Source of the DNA: Verrucomicrobiales bacterium | GTDB taxonomy: Bacteria > Verrucomicrobiota > Verrucomicrobiia > Verrucomicrobiales > DEV007 | Direction: 5' to 3' | Length of the DNA stretch: 64,000 nucleotides | NCBI GenBank assembly: GCA_029213195.1 | Contig: JARGNI010000004.1 | Coordinates: forward strand, 157,139 to 221,138 | In this document: in pieces, positions 63,760 through 64,000 of the stretch | How the letters are laid out: every line of letters starts with the position of its first letter | How positions within the stretch are numbered: position 1 is the stretch's first letter | Made by a program: the position numbers and the translations under genes | The notes under the pieces: model-generated | Seen by the model: only the letters and a program-made list of their open reading frames with translations | What the model was told of the DNA's origin: nothing | Database searches by the model: none

Positions 63760-63926
63760 TCAGAGATCGACTTGGTTCCGCGGCGATTCCAGGGTGTTGG
63801 ACAGCGAAACCTCCAGAGAATCCAGGGGATTTCCCAGTTTTCCCCTCATTGCATCAACGATGTGCAGGTAGACTTCGGTGGTCTTGATACTCGCGTGCCC
63901 CAATGCCTCTTGGATGGATATCCACA
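63760..63926 (-). pseudogene. Frameshifted 3' end of a tyrosine recombinase (integrase)
   Basis: Minus strand, from the TGA at 63760-63762 back to about 63915: 'IQEALGHASIKTTEVYLHIV' then 'DAMRGKLGNPLDSL', the C-terminal box of XerD/integron-type integrases with the catalytic His of 'LGH' and nucleophile Tyr of 'TTEVYLH'. Upstream, 'VDI' of the expected 'GVDIRTIQEALGH' is present but in another frame (63917-63926), so a few bases are lost. Farther upstream to the window end nothing matches the Arg motif box. A dead gene tail; the 'NPLD' ending is like integron integrases. Confidence 0.7.
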
Positions 63927-64000
63927 AACCTCAGTGCAGTTGCAGCTGACCTGATCCCGGAGGTGGGACACTTCAAAACTAAGGTCCTGCCGGTGTTATG

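Noticed and set aside
63011..63871. Plus-strand open frame of 286 codons opposite the thioredoxin gene
   Set aside because: Antisense to a clear WCGPCK thioredoxin and runs through hairpin repeats and the integrase remnant; no domain.

Overview
The window is gene-dense bacterial chromosome, mostly G+C rich, and most likely from the Verrucomicrobiota or a close PVC relative. That assignment is an inference from gene content. It carries an adjacent PSCyt/DUF1587-DUF1592-DUF1588-DUF1585 protein and DUF1552 protein, two secreted formylglycine-type sulfatases, several PQQ-like beta-propeller proteins, an SHD1-like domain, and ECF sigma factors placed beside a Ser/Thr kinase or an anti-sigma-like membrane protein. 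There is no rRNA operon, CRISPR array or recognisable prophage. Two tRNA genes are present: Gly-TCC and His-GTG.

Layout. 1-8.5 kb: the 3' end of an Hsp20 gene, lon, secreted and membrane hypotheticals, a VOC protein, an SHD1/PQQ-like protein, then an ECF-type sigma factor directly followed by a membrane Ser/Thr kinase whose sensor domain is cut by an in-frame TAG. 8.5-9.4 kb: an IS200/IS605-type transposase gene between clusters of short palindromic repeats. 9.4-17.3 kb: a sulfatase with a small Cys-rich secreted protein, an FKBP isomerase, and lgt, ileS, lspA and a rhodanese-like gene on one strand; Lgt and LspA are the first and second enzymes of lipoprotein maturation. 17.5-18.4 kb: a zeta-type toxin with a ParD-like antitoxin and a perfect palindrome at the antitoxin start. 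18.5-29.7 kb: a visibly more A/T-rich accessory segment. It holds a LamG protein, a PQQ/carboxypeptidase-regulatory/cytochrome hybrid with a damaged C-terminus, and the operon ECF sigma, anti-sigma-like protein, coiled-coil secreted protein, esterase-PSCyt fusion, DUF1552 protein. Both sides carry fragments of transposase and PQQ genes and copies of one GGGGTCAATCGACA-type motif, so the segment looks acquired or rearranged.

29.7-50.6 kb: a second sulfatase, tRNA-Gly, comEC, a 3D-domain lipoprotein, nth, argG with a palindromic bidirectional terminator, LemA and DUF3137 proteins, a PDZ-like protein, a thermonuclease-like protein, aspS, a secreted beta-helix protein and a Tat-exported BNR (sialidase-like) protein, a zinc-ribbon coiled-coil protein, a DUF1802 protein, tRNA-His and rnc. 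50.7-64 kb: an operon of enolase-superfamily enzyme, gluconokinase and GT9 glycosyltransferase; an aminopeptidase P-like enzyme; an NtrC-type activator whose receiver has Glu in place of the phospho-accepting Asp; a two-CDGSH protein; a Cache-type adenylate/guanylate cyclase; yicC; a PUR-family nucleic-acid-binding protein; an unusual TatC carrying a long acidic/His-rich tail and a C-terminal helix-hairpin-helix domain; a secreted thioredoxin; and the frameshifted end of a tyrosine recombinase.

The strongest candidates for something undescribed are the TatC-HhH fusion, the esterase-PSCyt fusion operon with its duplicated coiled-coil module, and a family of REP-like hairpins with GCAA loops and compensatory stem changes. 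All domain calls are from reading motifs by eye; no database search was run.
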